NCBI GenBank assembly: GCA_027487575.1 | Contig: JAIYDJ010000094.1 | Span: 1 to 38,359, forward strand | Direction: 5' to 3' | Length of the DNA: 38,359 nucleotides | From: Rhodobacter sp. | GTDB lineage: Bacteria; Pseudomonadota; Alphaproteobacteria; Rhodobacterales; Rhodobacteraceae | Shown here: piece by piece, positions 17,122 to 26,175 of the stretch | Numbering within the stretch: the stretch's first letter is position 1 | Layout: the number at the start of each line of letters is the position of its first letter | Notes under the pieces: model-generated | The model's database searches: none | What the model was told of the DNA's origin: nothing | What the model saw: the letters and a program-made list of their open reading frames with translations, nothing else | Position numbers and translations under genes: made by a program

Positions 17122-19002
17122 ATGAGCACGGATCTGCTGAGGATCGAGGGACTGAACATCCGCTTTTCGCTGCTGGGTGGCCCGCTCGATGCGGTGCGTG
17201 GGGCCAGTCTGCGGGTGTCGCCCGGCAAGGTCACGGCGCTGGTCGGTGAAAGCGGGTCCGGCAAGTCGGTGATCAGTCAGGCTGTCATGGGCATCCTGCC
17301 GCCCATCGCCAAGGCCACCGGGCGCATCCTGTTCGACGATCCGACGACCGAAGGCCCGCCGGTGGACATTCTGACCCTGCCGGTCGACGGCCCGGAAATC
17401 CGCCATCTGCGCGGTCGTCGCATGGCAAAGATCTTTCAGGAACCGATGACATCGCTGTCGCCCCTGCACACCATCGGCAACCAGATCGGCGAGGTGCTGG
17501 CGGTGCATGACGGGGCCGACGCCGCCGAACAGCGTCGCGCGACGATCGAGATGCTGGGACTGGTGGGCTTTCCGGACCCCAGGCGCGCCGTCGACATGTA
17601 TCCGTTCGAGCTTTCGGGCGGGATGCGGCAGCGGGCGATGATCGCGATGGCGCTGATCTGCCGCCCGGCGCTGCTGGTGGCGGACGAACCGACGACTGCG
17701 CTGGACGTCACCATTCAGGCACAGATCCTTGAACTGTTGCGTGACCTGCAGCGGCAGTTGAACATGGCGATGCTGCTGATCACGCATGACCTTGGCGTGG
17801 TGGCAAACGTGGCCGATGAAGTGGTGGTGATCTATCAGGGCCAGATCATGGAGGCCGGTCCGGTCGACACGATCTTCCGCAATCCGCAGCACCCCTATCT
17901 GAAGGGTCTGATGGCCGCCGTGCCGCACTTCGACATGAAACCGGGCGAGCGGCTGAAATCGCTGCGCGACATTCCGGTGAACGCGGGCAAACTGCTGGGG
18001 CGGACGGATGCGGCCCCGGCGGCGCGGCCCGATGTGCTGCTGTCGGTGCGCGATCTGGTGAAATCCTACACGATCCACAAGCAGGGCTTCTTCGGCACCG
18101 CCAAACAGACGGCGGTGCGCGCGGTGGATGGTGTCAGCTTTGACCTCAGGCGCGGCGAATGTCTGGGGCTGGTGGGGGAAAGCGGTTGCGGCAAGACGAC
18201 CGTGTCGAAAATCCTGATGCGGGCGGTCACGCCGGATGCAGGTTCGGTCACCTATTTCGACGAGAACGGCGCGCACGACCTGCGCGCGGCCGAGGGTGAC
18301 AGCCTGCAACGCCTGCGCACCCGCATCCAGATGGTGTTTCAGGACCCGGTCTCGTCGCTGTCGCCCCGCATGACGGTGCAGAACATCCTGTCCGAACCGC
18401 TGGAGATTCACCGGCGCGGCACGCCGGCCAGCCGTCTGGAAACGGTGACGCGGCTGATGGAGGCGATCGGGCTGGATCGCCGCTATCTGAACCGCTATCC
18501 GCACAGCTTTTCCGGCGGGCAGCGCCAGCGGATCGGCATTGCGCGGGCGCTGGCACTGGGGCCTGACCTTCTGATCTGCGACGAACCCGTGTCGGCGCTG
18601 GACGTTTCGGTGCAGGCGCAGATCCTGAACCTGCTGAAAGACCTGCAGAAGGACCTTGGCCTGACCTACCTCTTCATCTCGCACAATCTGGCGGTGGTGG
18701 ACTACATGGCCGACCGGATCGCCGTGATGTACCGCGGCCGGATCGTCGAGATTGCACCGCGGGATGTGCTGATGCGGGCGCCGGTGCATCCCTACACCCG
18801 GTCGCTGCTGGCCGCCGTGCCGTTTCCCGATCTGGACCGCCCGCTGGATTTCGCGACATTGCGGCGGGGGGTCGCGCATGACACCTCGGGATGGCCTGTG
18901 GCCTTCCACGACGAAGGCGAACGCCATGCGGCGATGGACCTTGGGGACGGGCATTTCGTGCTGGCGCGCCCCGATGCACAGCCCGCCGATCTGCGCGGGT
19001 GA
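17122..19002 (+). CDS. Peptide ABC transporter ATPase, fused double NBD (YejF-like)
   Basis: The 626-residue protein carries two complete peptide-importer ATPase domains in tandem. The first has Walker A GESGSGKS, signature LSGGMRQR and Walker B LLVADEPTTALD. The second has Walker A GESGCGKTT, signature FSGGQRQR and Walker B LLICDEPVSALD. Each half has the C-terminal MxxGxIxExxP region typical of Opp/Dpp proteins. ATG 17122 has GGAG six bases upstream; an in-frame ATG at 17116 is too close to that site. This is the missing energy unit for the permeases at 9994-12164, placed on the opposite strand beyond the two cyclase-like genes. The protein is cytosolic and bound to the membrane through the permeases. 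Confidence 0.92.
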   Translation: MSTDLLRIEGLNIRFSLLGGPLDAVRGASLRVSPGKVTALVGESGSGKSVISQAVMGILPPIAKATGRILFDDPTTEGPPVDILTLPVDGPEIRHLRGRRMAKIFQEPMTSLSPLHTIGNQIGEVLAVHDGADAAEQRRATIEMLGLVGFPDPRRAVDMYPFELSGGMRQRAMIAMALICRPALLVADEPTTALDVTIQAQILELLRDLQRQLNMAMLLITHDLGVVANVADEVVVIYQGQIMEAGPVDTIFRNPQHPYLKGLMAAVPHFDMKPGERLKSLRDIPVNAGKLLGRTDAAPAARPDVLLSVRDLVKSYTIHKQGFFGTAKQTAVRAVDGVSFDLRRGECLGLVGESGCGKTTVSKILMRAVTPDAGSVTYFDENGAHDLRAAEGDSLQRLRTRIQMVFQDPVSSLSPRMTVQNILSEPLEIHRRGTPASRLETVTRLMEAIGLDRRYLNRYPHSFSGGQRQRIGIARALALGPDLLICDEPVSALDVSVQAQILNLLKDLQKDLGLTYLFISHNLAVVDYMADRIAVMYRGRIVEIAPRDVLMRAPVHPYTRSLLAAVPFPDLDRPLDFATLRRGVAHDTSGWPVAFHDEGERHAAMDLGDGHFVLARPDAQPADLRG

Positions 19003-19210
19003 CCGGCGCGTGCGTCCCTCGGATGTGCACGGGTTCCCCGGCAAGACCGAACCTGATCGGCAGAAGCACGTTCAGGCCTTCCGGCGGCAGATGCCGCAAT
19101 TTCACGCCGACCGTCTGGGTCAGGCGCGCCATGGCGCGGGCATGTCCCCATTTAAAACCCGGAGCCTCGTTTTGACCCGTTTCCCCCACGTTTCCGGAAG
19201 GGAATGACCG

Positions 19211-20419
19211 ATGCCGCGCAGGTTCGAAGACGCCCGCATCCTGATGTACAGCCACGACACCTTTGGCCTGGGGCATCTGCGCCGCTGCCGGACCATCGCC
19301 CATGCGCTGGTCGAACAGTACCGCGGCCTGAACGTTCTGATCATCTCGGGGGCGACGATCGCAGGCGCCTTCGACTATCGCAGCCGGGTCGATTTCGTGA
19401 AGATACCCTCGGTGATCAAGCTTCGGAACGGCGAATATACCTCACTGGCGGCGCATATAGATCTGGCCGAGACGCTGAAGATGCGCCAGTCGATCATCCG
19501 CCACACCGCCGAGACGTTCCAGCCCGACATCTTTCTGGTCGACAAGGAACCGATGGGCCTGCGTGGCGAGGTCGAGGAAACGCTGGCCTATCTGAAACCC
19601 AAGGGCGCGCGGCTGGTGCTTGGCCTGCGCGAGGTGATGGACGCGCCGCACCTGCTGGACGCCGAGTGGAAGCAGCGCGACGTCATGCAGAAGATCGGGC
19701 ACTACTACGACTCGGTCTGGGTCTACGGCCCGCCGGATTTCTATGACCCGCTGGCCGGACTGGACGTGCCGCCTGCCGTGCGCGAAAAGATGTCGTTCGT
19801 AGGCTTCCTGCAGCGGTCGGTTTCGGCGGGAGAGGATTCGGCGCACCGCCCGGAAGGGGACTATCTTCTGGTCACCACCGGCGGTGGTGGTGACGGTGCC
19901 GATCTGGTCCGCGAGGTGATCGAGGCCTATCAGCAGGACCCGACGCTGACACAGAAGGCGCTGATCGTGCTGGGGCCTTACATGAAAGCCAAGCAGCGGC
20001 AGAAACTGACCCGCAAGGCCGCGTCCGTCCCGCACATCAAGGTGATCCAGTTCGACAACCGCATGGAAGAACTGATCGCCGGGGCAACGGCGGTGGTGGC
20101 GATGGGCGGCTACAACACATTCTGCGAGATCCTGTCGTTCGACAAGCGCGCGCTGATCGTGCCAAGGGTAGAACCGCGACAAGAGCAACTGATCCGCGCC
20201 CGCCGCGCGGCGGAACTGGGGTTGGTCGACATGCTGCTGCCCAGCCAATCCGCCGATCCGCTGCAACTGGCCGCCGCGCTCAAGGCGCTTCCCGCACGGT
20301 TGCCCCCGACGCAGGCGGCCGGGGCGCTGACGCTGGACGGGCTGACCCATATCTGTGACATCGTCGGAAGCTGGCTGAACGTCGCCACCGCCGACCGGAT
20401 GAGCCGGGTCGCAGGCTGA
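19211..20419 (+). CDS. MurG-like (GT28/COG4671-type) glycosyltransferase
   Basis: The 402-residue protein opens with ILMYSHDTFGLGHLRRCRTI, the glycine-histidine loop of predicted MurG-like glycosyltransferases. It has a C-terminal nucleotide-sugar domain containing VVAMGGYNTFCEILSFDKRA, where MurG-type enzymes bind the donor. ATG 19211 is preceded by GGAAGGGA. It is the first gene of a run whose three glycosyltransferases overlap by 1 to 4 bases. Donor and acceptor sugars cannot be read from the sequence. No membrane span is evident, so it acts at the cytosolic face. The preceding 208 bases hold no gene that I can support. Confidence 0.85.
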   Translation: MPRRFEDARILMYSHDTFGLGHLRRCRTIAHALVEQYRGLNVLIISGATIAGAFDYRSRVDFVKIPSVIKLRNGEYTSLAAHIDLAETLKMRQSIIRHTAETFQPDIFLVDKEPMGLRGEVEETLAYLKPKGARLVLGLREVMDAPHLLDAEWKQRDVMQKIGHYYDSVWVYGPPDFYDPLAGLDVPPAVREKMSFVGFLQRSVSAGEDSAHRPEGDYLLVTTGGGGDGADLVREVIEAYQQDPTLTQKALIVLGPYMKAKQRQKLTRKAASVPHIKVIQFDNRMEELIAGATAVVAMGGYNTFCEILSFDKRALIVPRVEPRQEQLIRARRAAELGLVDMLLPSQSADPLQLAAALKALPARLPPTQAAGALTLDGLTHICDIVGSWLNVATADRMSRVAG

Positions 20420-21666
20420 TGTCTGCGCGCGGGACGCTGGTGGTGCTGCTGAAGGGCTATCCGCGCCTGTCGGAAACCTTCATCGCGCAGGAACTGCTGG
20501 GCCTGCAGCGCGCCGGGTTCGATCTGCATCTGGTGTCGTTGCGCCACCCCACCGACAAGAAGCGCCACCCGGTGCATGACGAGATCACCGCCCCGGTCCT
20601 GTACCTGCCGGAATATCTGCATGACGAACCGATGCGCGTGGCGCGCGGCGTCTGGCAATCGTTGCGCAAGACCGGGTTCTGGCCCGCGCTGCGCCGGTTG
20701 GGACGCGATTTCGCGCGGGACAGGACGCGCAACCGGGTGCGCCGCTTCGGTCAGGCCTGCGTGCTGGCCGCTGAACTGCCGCCCGGTGCCCGCTGGCTGC
20801 ACGCCCATTTCATCCACACGCCCGCGTCCGTCGCGGCCTATGCCAGCCGGATCAGCGGGTTGGGCTGGTCGACCTCGGCCCATGCCAAGGACATCTGGAC
20901 GACGCCCGATTGGGACCTGACGGAAAAGCTGGCCGAAATGACCTGGGTCGTCACCTGCACCGAAAGCGGGCACGCACATCTGGCGGGGCTGGCCGGGCCG
21001 CGGGGCACGGCGCACCTCAGCCATCACGGGCTGGACCTGCACCGGTTTGCGCCCCCCGATGCGACCGGCAGCCTGCGGGACGGAACCGATCCGGCAAACC
21101 CGGTGCTGTTGCTGTCGGTCGGGCGGGCGGTTCCGAAGAAGGGCTATGACATCCTGCTTGACGCGCTGCACCGCCTGCCCGCGACGCTGCACTGGCGGCT
21201 GGAGCATATCGGCGGTGGGCCCGAACTGCAGGCCTTTAAGGCTCAGGCCGATGCGCTGGGTCTGTCCGCGCGGATCGACTGGCGCGGCGCGCAGGACCAG
21301 ACGGCGGTACTGGCCCGCTACCGAGCTTCAGATGCGTTTGTGCTGGCCTGCCGGATCACCGCCGACGGCGACCGCGATGGATTGCCCAACGTTCTGGTCG
21401 AGGCCAGCAGCCAGCGCCTGCCCTGCCTGTCCACCGCGATTTCGGGCGTGCCGGAACTGCTGACCGGTGGGGAAAACGGCCTGCTCGTGCCCCCCGAAGA
21501 CCCTGTCGCGCTGGCCCTTGCGCTGGAGCGGCTGATCCGCGACCCCGGCCTGCGCGCAAGGCTGGGACATGCCGCCTGCGACAGGGTGAACCTGCATTTC
21601 GACCACCACGCCAGCATCCGGCTGCTGACCGACCTGTTCCGCGCCGCAGGATTGGAGACAGCATGA
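20419..21666 (+). CDS. GT4-family glycosyltransferase (colanic-acid type)
   Basis: The 415-residue product is a GT-B fold, family 4 transferase. The N-terminal domain begins with LVVLLKGYPRLSETFIAQEL, typical of colanic-acid/exopolysaccharide enzymes. It has the acceptor-side HAHFIHTPASVAAYA and SAHAKDIW. The donor domain starts at SVGRAVPKKGYD and has the ExxxxxxxE-type segment GLPNVLVEASSQRLPCLSTA with GVPELLTGGENGLL. Its ATG shares one base with the previous stop (TGATG) and its stop overlaps the next start (ATGA). The three transferases should therefore be made together, probably for one oligosaccharide. Confidence 0.9.
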   Translation: MSARGTLVVLLKGYPRLSETFIAQELLGLQRAGFDLHLVSLRHPTDKKRHPVHDEITAPVLYLPEYLHDEPMRVARGVWQSLRKTGFWPALRRLGRDFARDRTRNRVRRFGQACVLAAELPPGARWLHAHFIHTPASVAAYASRISGLGWSTSAHAKDIWTTPDWDLTEKLAEMTWVVTCTESGHAHLAGLAGPRGTAHLSHHGLDLHRFAPPDATGSLRDGTDPANPVLLLSVGRAVPKKGYDILLDALHRLPATLHWRLEHIGGGPELQAFKAQADALGLSARIDWRGAQDQTAVLARYRASDAFVLACRITADGDRDGLPNVLVEASSQRLPCLSTAISGVPELLTGGENGLLVPPEDPVALALALERLIRDPGLRARLGHAACDRVNLHFDHHASIRLLTDLFRAAGLETA

Positions 21667-22790
21667 CCCGCCGGGTCTTTTTCTATGTGCAGCATCTTCT
21701 GGGCATCGGCCATCTGGCCCGGGCCAGCCATGTCGCCGACGCGATGGTCCGCGCCGGAATGCAGGTGACCGTGATCACCGGCGGCGCGCCCGTGGCCGGA
21801 TTTCCGGGGCCAGGGGTGGCCCATGTCGCCCTGCCGGAGATCCGTGCGGGCGATGCCGGGTTTTCCGGCCTGACCGATGCGGCGGGCACGCCCGTGGGCG
21901 ACACCTTCAAGGCCAATCGCCGCGACCTTCTGCTGGCGGCCTACCATGCCGCCCGCCCCGATGTGGTGATGATCGAGGCGTTTCCCTTTGGCCGCCGTCA
22001 GGTGCGGTTCGAACTGATCCCGCTGTTGCAGGTGATCCATGCCGAAACGCTGCGCCCCCGCGTCGTGGCCTCGGTCCGCGACATCCTGCAGGAACGCGCC
22101 AAGCCGGGGCGGGACGAGGAAACCGTAACCCTCGCCCGGACGTATTTCGACCATGTGCTGGTGCACGGCGATCCCGCCTTCGTGCGGCTGGAGGATACGT
22201 TTCCCCTCGCGGCAGACCTTGCCGACATGACGCTTTACGGCGGCATCGTCGCGGCCCCCCTGCCCGCCCCCGCGCCCGACCGGTTCGACATCGTGGTGTC
22301 GGCGGGCGGGGGCGCTGTGGGGGCGGCACTGCTGAACGCGGCGGCGGGGGCCATCGACCTGTTGCCCGACACGCTGACCTGGTGCCTGATCGGCGGGATC
22401 AACATGCCCGAGACGGATTTCGCCTCCCTGCAGGCCCGCATGCCCGCGCACGCCACGCTGACCCGGTTTCGCCGCGACTTTGGCGGGCTGTTGCGCAACG
22501 CGACGCTGTCAGTCTCGCAGGCGGGCTACAACACCGTGTGCGATGCCCTGACCGCCGGATGCCGCAGCCTGCTGGTGCCCTTCGCGGCGGGCGGCGAAAC
22601 CGAACAGACGCTGCGCGCCACGCGACTGGCAGGGCTTGGTCTGGCGCATGTGCTGCCCGAAACCGACCTTTCTCCGGCGCGGATGGCAACCGCCATCGCA
22701 GAGGCGCTGACCGCGCCCGCCCCCCTGCCCAATACCCTTGACCTGAACGGGGCGGATGGCGCGGCTCGGCTGATTGCCGATCTGCCCTGA
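21663..22790 (+). CDS. Second MurG-like glycosyltransferase
   Basis: The 375-residue protein is related in layout to the product of 19211-20419. It has an N-terminal loop FYVQHLLGIGHLARASHVAD and a C-terminal donor region ATLSVSQAGYNTVCDALTAG with LLVPFAAGGETEQTLRA. Two such proteins flanking a GT4 enzyme suggest stepwise addition of two related sugars. It overlaps the GT4 gene by ATGA. About 113 bases separate it from the degenerate ABC gene downstream. Sugar specificity is unknown. Confidence 0.85.
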   Translation: MTRRVFFYVQHLLGIGHLARASHVADAMVRAGMQVTVITGGAPVAGFPGPGVAHVALPEIRAGDAGFSGLTDAAGTPVGDTFKANRRDLLLAAYHAARPDVVMIEAFPFGRRQVRFELIPLLQVIHAETLRPRVVASVRDILQERAKPGRDEETVTLARTYFDHVLVHGDPAFVRLEDTFPLAADLADMTLYGGIVAAPLPAPAPDRFDIVVSAGGGAVGAALLNAAAGAIDLLPDTLTWCLIGGINMPETDFASLQARMPAHATLTRFRRDFGGLLRNATLSVSQAGYNTVCDALTAGCRSLLVPFAAGGETEQTLRATRLAGLGLAHVLPETDLSPARMATAIAEALTAPAPLPNTLDLNGADGAARLIADLP

Positions 22791-22903
22791 CCCTTTGCTG
22801 ACCGGTCGCTTGCGCCTAGGCCCAATCGCATCGGGCCGCTGTGGACAGGCTGCGCGCAACGCTGCTACGCTTGGTTTTGACCCCTGCAGGACCCGCCCGC
22901 CCG

Positions 22904-25624
22904 ATGGAACGCAACCTTTCGAAATACATCTGGACCCACACGCGGCCGCAACAGGTCTGGGTCCTGATGATCGTCCTTTTGTCGATGGTTCCGTACTTCC
23001 TGGCGCTTGACCTGCCCAAGCGCATCGTCAACGGGCCGATCACCGGCGGCGGGTTCGAACAGGTCGGGGCTTTGCAGCCGTTCATGGACCTGCGGATCAA
23101 CCTGCCGTTCCTCGGAGAGGTGACGCTGTTTCCCGGTATCGATCTGGAACGGATGCCGATGCTGTTCGCCCTGTCTGGGGTGTTTCTGGGGCTGGTGATC
23201 ATCAACGGGCTCTTCAAGCTTTACATCAACACCTACAAGGGGCGGCTTGGCGAACGTCTGCTGCGGCGCATCCGGTTCGAACTGGTGGACCGCATCCTGC
23301 GTTTCCCGCCCGAGACGTTCAAGCGGCTGAAGGGTGCCGAAGTCTCCAGCATGGTGAAGGACGAGGTCGAACCGCTGGGCGGCTTTTCCGGTGATGCCTT
23401 TGTCACGCCCGTCCTTCTGGGGGGGCAGGCGCTGACCGCGCTGACCTTCATCTTTCTGCAAAGCCTGTGGCTGGGTCTGATCACCGCCACGCTCGTCGCG
23501 GTGCAGTTCACCATCATCCCCCGGATGCGCCGCCGCCTGCTGGTGCTGGGGCGCGAGCGGCAGTTGACGGCGCGGCAACTGGCGGGCCGGGTCAGCGAGA
23601 TCGTCGAGGGCATCGGCACGATCCACGCCTATGACACGTCGAACGTCGAACGCGCCGATGTGGCGACCCGGCTGGGCACCATCTTCAAGATCCGCTTCGA
23701 CATCTATCAATGGAAATTCCTGGTCAAGTTCATCAACAACTTCCTGTCGCAGGTCACGCCCTTCCTGTTCTATTCGGTCGGCGGGTATCTCGCGCTCAAC
23801 GGGCGGCTCGACATCGGGCAGCTTGTGGCGGTGATCGGGGCCTACAAGGACCTGCCGGGCCCGCTGAAGGACCTGATCGACTGGGACCAGAACCGGCAGG
23901 ACGTGCAGGTGAAATACACCCAGGTGGTCAACCAGTTCGCGGTGGACGGACTGCTGGACCCAAAACTGCAGACCCTGACCGAAGCGGTCGATCCAGCGGC
24001 ATTGCAGGTGCCATTGGCGGCGGTCAACCTGCGGATCGCCGACGATAGCGGCGCCGCGCAGATCGAGCGGCTGAACCTGCGGATCAACCCCGGCGAAGCG
24101 GTGGCCGTGGTGGGCGAGGCGGGCCACGGGGCCGAGGCGCTGGCAGAGGCCATCGCCCGCCTTGTCTGGCCCAAGGGCGGCCGGGTCGCCGCAGGGGATA
24201 CCGACATCCTCGCCCTGCCCGAGGCGGTCACCGGGCGCGGCATCTCTTACGCCGGCAGCGATGCTTGGTTCTTTTCGGGCAGCCTGCGCGAAAACCTGGT
24301 CTACCGCCTGAAGCACGCGCCGCTGCGGCCCCCCGAACGCGACCCCGAGGGCAAGAGCCGCCGCGACTGGTACATCGCCGAGGCGATGCGCGCGGGCAAT
24401 CCCGACTATGACATGGAAAGCGACTGGATCGATTACGCGGCGGCGGGCGTCGACGGGCCGAAGGATCTTCATGCCCGGATTTCGGAAGTGCTGGAGGCGG
24501 TGCAACTGGACAAGGACATTATCGACCTCGCGTTGCGATCGACGGTGGACCCGGCGCAGTATCACGGTCTGGCGGCCGATGTCGTGGCCTTGCGCACGGC
24601 GCTGCGCGAAGAACTGGCCGCGCGGGGCCTGCGCGACCTGATCGTGCCGTTCCAGCCCGGCAGCTACAACGCCGAGGCGACGGTGGGGGAAAACCTGCTG
24701 TTCGGCACAGCCGTGGGCCCGACGCTGCAGAACGCCAACATCGGAGCCAACGCCTATTTCCGGTCTGTGGTTCAGCGCGACGGGCTGGCCGAAGACCTGT
24801 TCGCCATGGGGTACGAAATCGCGCAGACCGCGATCGAACTGTTTGCCGACCTGCCCGCCGACCATCCGTTCTTTCAGCAACTGACGTTCATGACGGCCGA
24901 CGACATTCCAACCTATCAGGCCCTGCTGCAGAAACTGCAGGCCAACGGGTTTGAAACCGCCACCGATGTGCAGCGCAACCTGATCATCCGGCTCAGCTTT
25001 GCCTATGTCGAACCGCGCCACCGCTTCGGCCTTCTGACCGACGAATTGCGCGCCAAGATCGTGACCGCACGCCAGCAGTTCCATGAATTCCTGCCGCCCG
25101 AACTGCACGACGCGATCGAGCAGTACGACCCCGAACGCTATTCCGCCTCGGCCAACCTTCTGGACAACGTGCTGTTCGGGCGGATCGGCATGAAGCATTC
25201 CGACGGCGCCGAACGGGTTCAGGCGGCGGTGCGCGACCTTCTGGTGACACAGGGGCTGACAGAACGGGTCTGCGGCATCGGGCTGGATTTCCAGATGGGA
25301 ACCGGAGGCAAGCGCCTGACGCCGGTGCAGCGGCAAAAGCTCAATCTGGCGCGGGGACTTCTGGCGCATTCGGACTGGTACGTGTTCAACCGGCCCCTGC
25401 AGGGACTGGACCAGCGGGTGCAGGACCAGATCCTGCAAAACTGCCTTGCGCTTTTGCGCGCCGACGGGCGGCAACCCGGAATCATCTGGGTGCTGGCCCA
25501 TCCGGGACAGGCCGAACATTTCGACCGGGTGGTGGTTTTCAAGGATGCCGCGATGGTAGAGGATGGCACGCGGGATGCCCTTCTGGAACAAGACGGTGTA
25601 TTCAAACAGTTGCAGCGCGCCTGA
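22904..25624 (+). CDS. Degenerate ABC-exporter-like protein with expanded, catalytically altered NBD
   Basis: This 906-residue protein (ATG 22904; a GTG at 22841 would add 21 residues) has an exporter-type membrane domain at about residues 15-330 with several spans. A very long nucleotide-binding region follows. Key residues are lost. The Walker A position reads GEAGHGAEA (404-412; Lys replaced by Ala). The Q-loop reads ISYAGSD without Gln. The signature reads RLTPVQRQ instead of LSGGQ. Walker B ends FNRPLQGLD without the catalytic Glu. Only an H-loop-like LAHPGQ remains. The segment after the Q-loop, normally present once, seems to occur three times: GSLRENLVY near 458, ATVGENLLFG near 592 and NLLDNVLFG near 751. 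It is probably non-hydrolysing, acting as a scaffold or facilitator. It sits between glycosyltransferase genes and a cyclic-nucleotide-binding gene. Confidence 0.85.
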   Translation: MERNLSKYIWTHTRPQQVWVLMIVLLSMVPYFLALDLPKRIVNGPITGGGFEQVGALQPFMDLRINLPFLGEVTLFPGIDLERMPMLFALSGVFLGLVIINGLFKLYINTYKGRLGERLLRRIRFELVDRILRFPPETFKRLKGAEVSSMVKDEVEPLGGFSGDAFVTPVLLGGQALTALTFIFLQSLWLGLITATLVAVQFTIIPRMRRRLLVLGRERQLTARQLAGRVSEIVEGIGTIHAYDTSNVERADVATRLGTIFKIRFDIYQWKFLVKFINNFLSQVTPFLFYSVGGYLALNGRLDIGQLVAVIGAYKDLPGPLKDLIDWDQNRQDVQVKYTQVVNQFAVDGLLDPKLQTLTEAVDPAALQVPLAAVNLRIADDSGAAQIERLNLRINPGEAVAVVGEAGHGAEALAEAIARLVWPKGGRVAAGDTDILALPEAVTGRGISYAGSDAWFFSGSLRENLVYRLKHAPLRPPERDPEGKSRRDWYIAEAMRAGNPDYDMESDWIDYAAAGVDGPKDLHARISEVLEAVQLDKDIIDLALRSTVDPAQYHGLAADVVALRTALREELAARGLRDLIVPFQPGSYNAEATVGENLLFGTAVGPTLQNANIGANAYFRSVVQRDGLAEDLFAMGYEIAQTAIELFADLPADHPFFQQLTFMTADDIPTYQALLQKLQANGFETATDVQRNLIIRLSFAYVEPRHRFGLLTDELRAKIVTARQQFHEFLPPELHDAIEQYDPERYSASANLLDNVLFGRIGMKHSDGAERVQAAVRDLLVTQGLTERVCGIGLDFQMGTGGKRLTPVQRQKLNLARGLLAHSDWYVFNRPLQGLDQRVQDQILQNCLALLRADGRQPGIIWVLAHPGQAEHFDRVVVFKDAAMVEDGTRDALLEQDGVFKQLQRA

Positions 25625-25661
25625 GGGCGGACAGCGGCACGGCGGACAGGCGGAGGGTGAC

Positions 25662-26120
25662 ATGCTGCTGAAAGACGAAGTGCAGATGCTGCGGCAGGTT
25701 CCCCTGTTCGCGGGGGTGGATCCGGGCAAGCTGAAACTGCTGGCCTTCACCTCGCAGCGCGTCAGCTTCGATGAAGGCGAGGTTCTGTTCCATCAGGGCG
25801 ATGCCGGGGATGCGGCCTATGTGATTCTTGCGGGCAGCGCGGATATCCTGACCGGGTCGGACAAGGGGCTGATCAAGGTGGCCGAGGTCACCCGCAACGC
25901 CATCGTCGGGGAAATCGCCATTCTGTGCGACGTGAACCGCACGGCCACCGTCCGCGCCCGTCAGCCGGTCGAGGCGCTGCGGATCGGGAAAGAGCAGTTC
26001 CTGAAACTGCTGTCGGATTTCCCCCAGATCACCATCGAGGTGATGCGCGTCCTTGCCGCAAGGCTGAGCCAGACCACCACCGAACTGACCCTTGCCCGCA
26101 GCAAGCTGACCGTGCACTAG
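25662..26120 (+). CDS. Stand-alone cyclic-nucleotide-binding domain protein
   Basis: The 152-residue product is a single cNMP-binding domain without the helix-turn-helix of Crp/Fnr proteins. The beta-barrel runs from about residues 10 to 110. The phosphate-binding cassette VGEIAILCDVNRTATVRAR has the Glu and Arg that grip the cyclic phosphate, followed by a C-helix (FPQITIEVMRVLAARLSQTT). Binding of cAMP or cGMP is therefore likely. ATG 25662 is preceded by GGAGGG, and the gene starts 37 bases after the ABC-like gene, so both are co-transcribed. It could act as a regulatory subunit of that membrane protein. The cyclase at 14239-15573 is a possible source of ligand. Confidence 0.9.
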   Translation: MLLKDEVQMLRQVPLFAGVDPGKLKLLAFTSQRVSFDEGEVLFHQGDAGDAAYVILAGSADILTGSDKGLIKVAEVTRNAIVGEIAILCDVNRTATVRARQPVEALRIGKEQFLKLLSDFPQITIEVMRVLAARLSQTTTELTLARSKLTVH

Positions 26121-26175
26121 GGTTCTGATCCCGGTCAGATTTGGCAGGTCATTTCCATGAACGGCGGTCCGGCCG

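Noticed and set aside
17080..19044. A 654-codon minus-strand frame opposite the double ATPase
   Set aside because: It mirrors intact Walker and signature motifs on the plus strand and is compositionally odd.
22841..22903. Upstream GTG start for the degenerate ABC gene
   Set aside because: It has no good ribosome site and adds 21 residues unlike an exporter N-terminus; kept only as an alternative.
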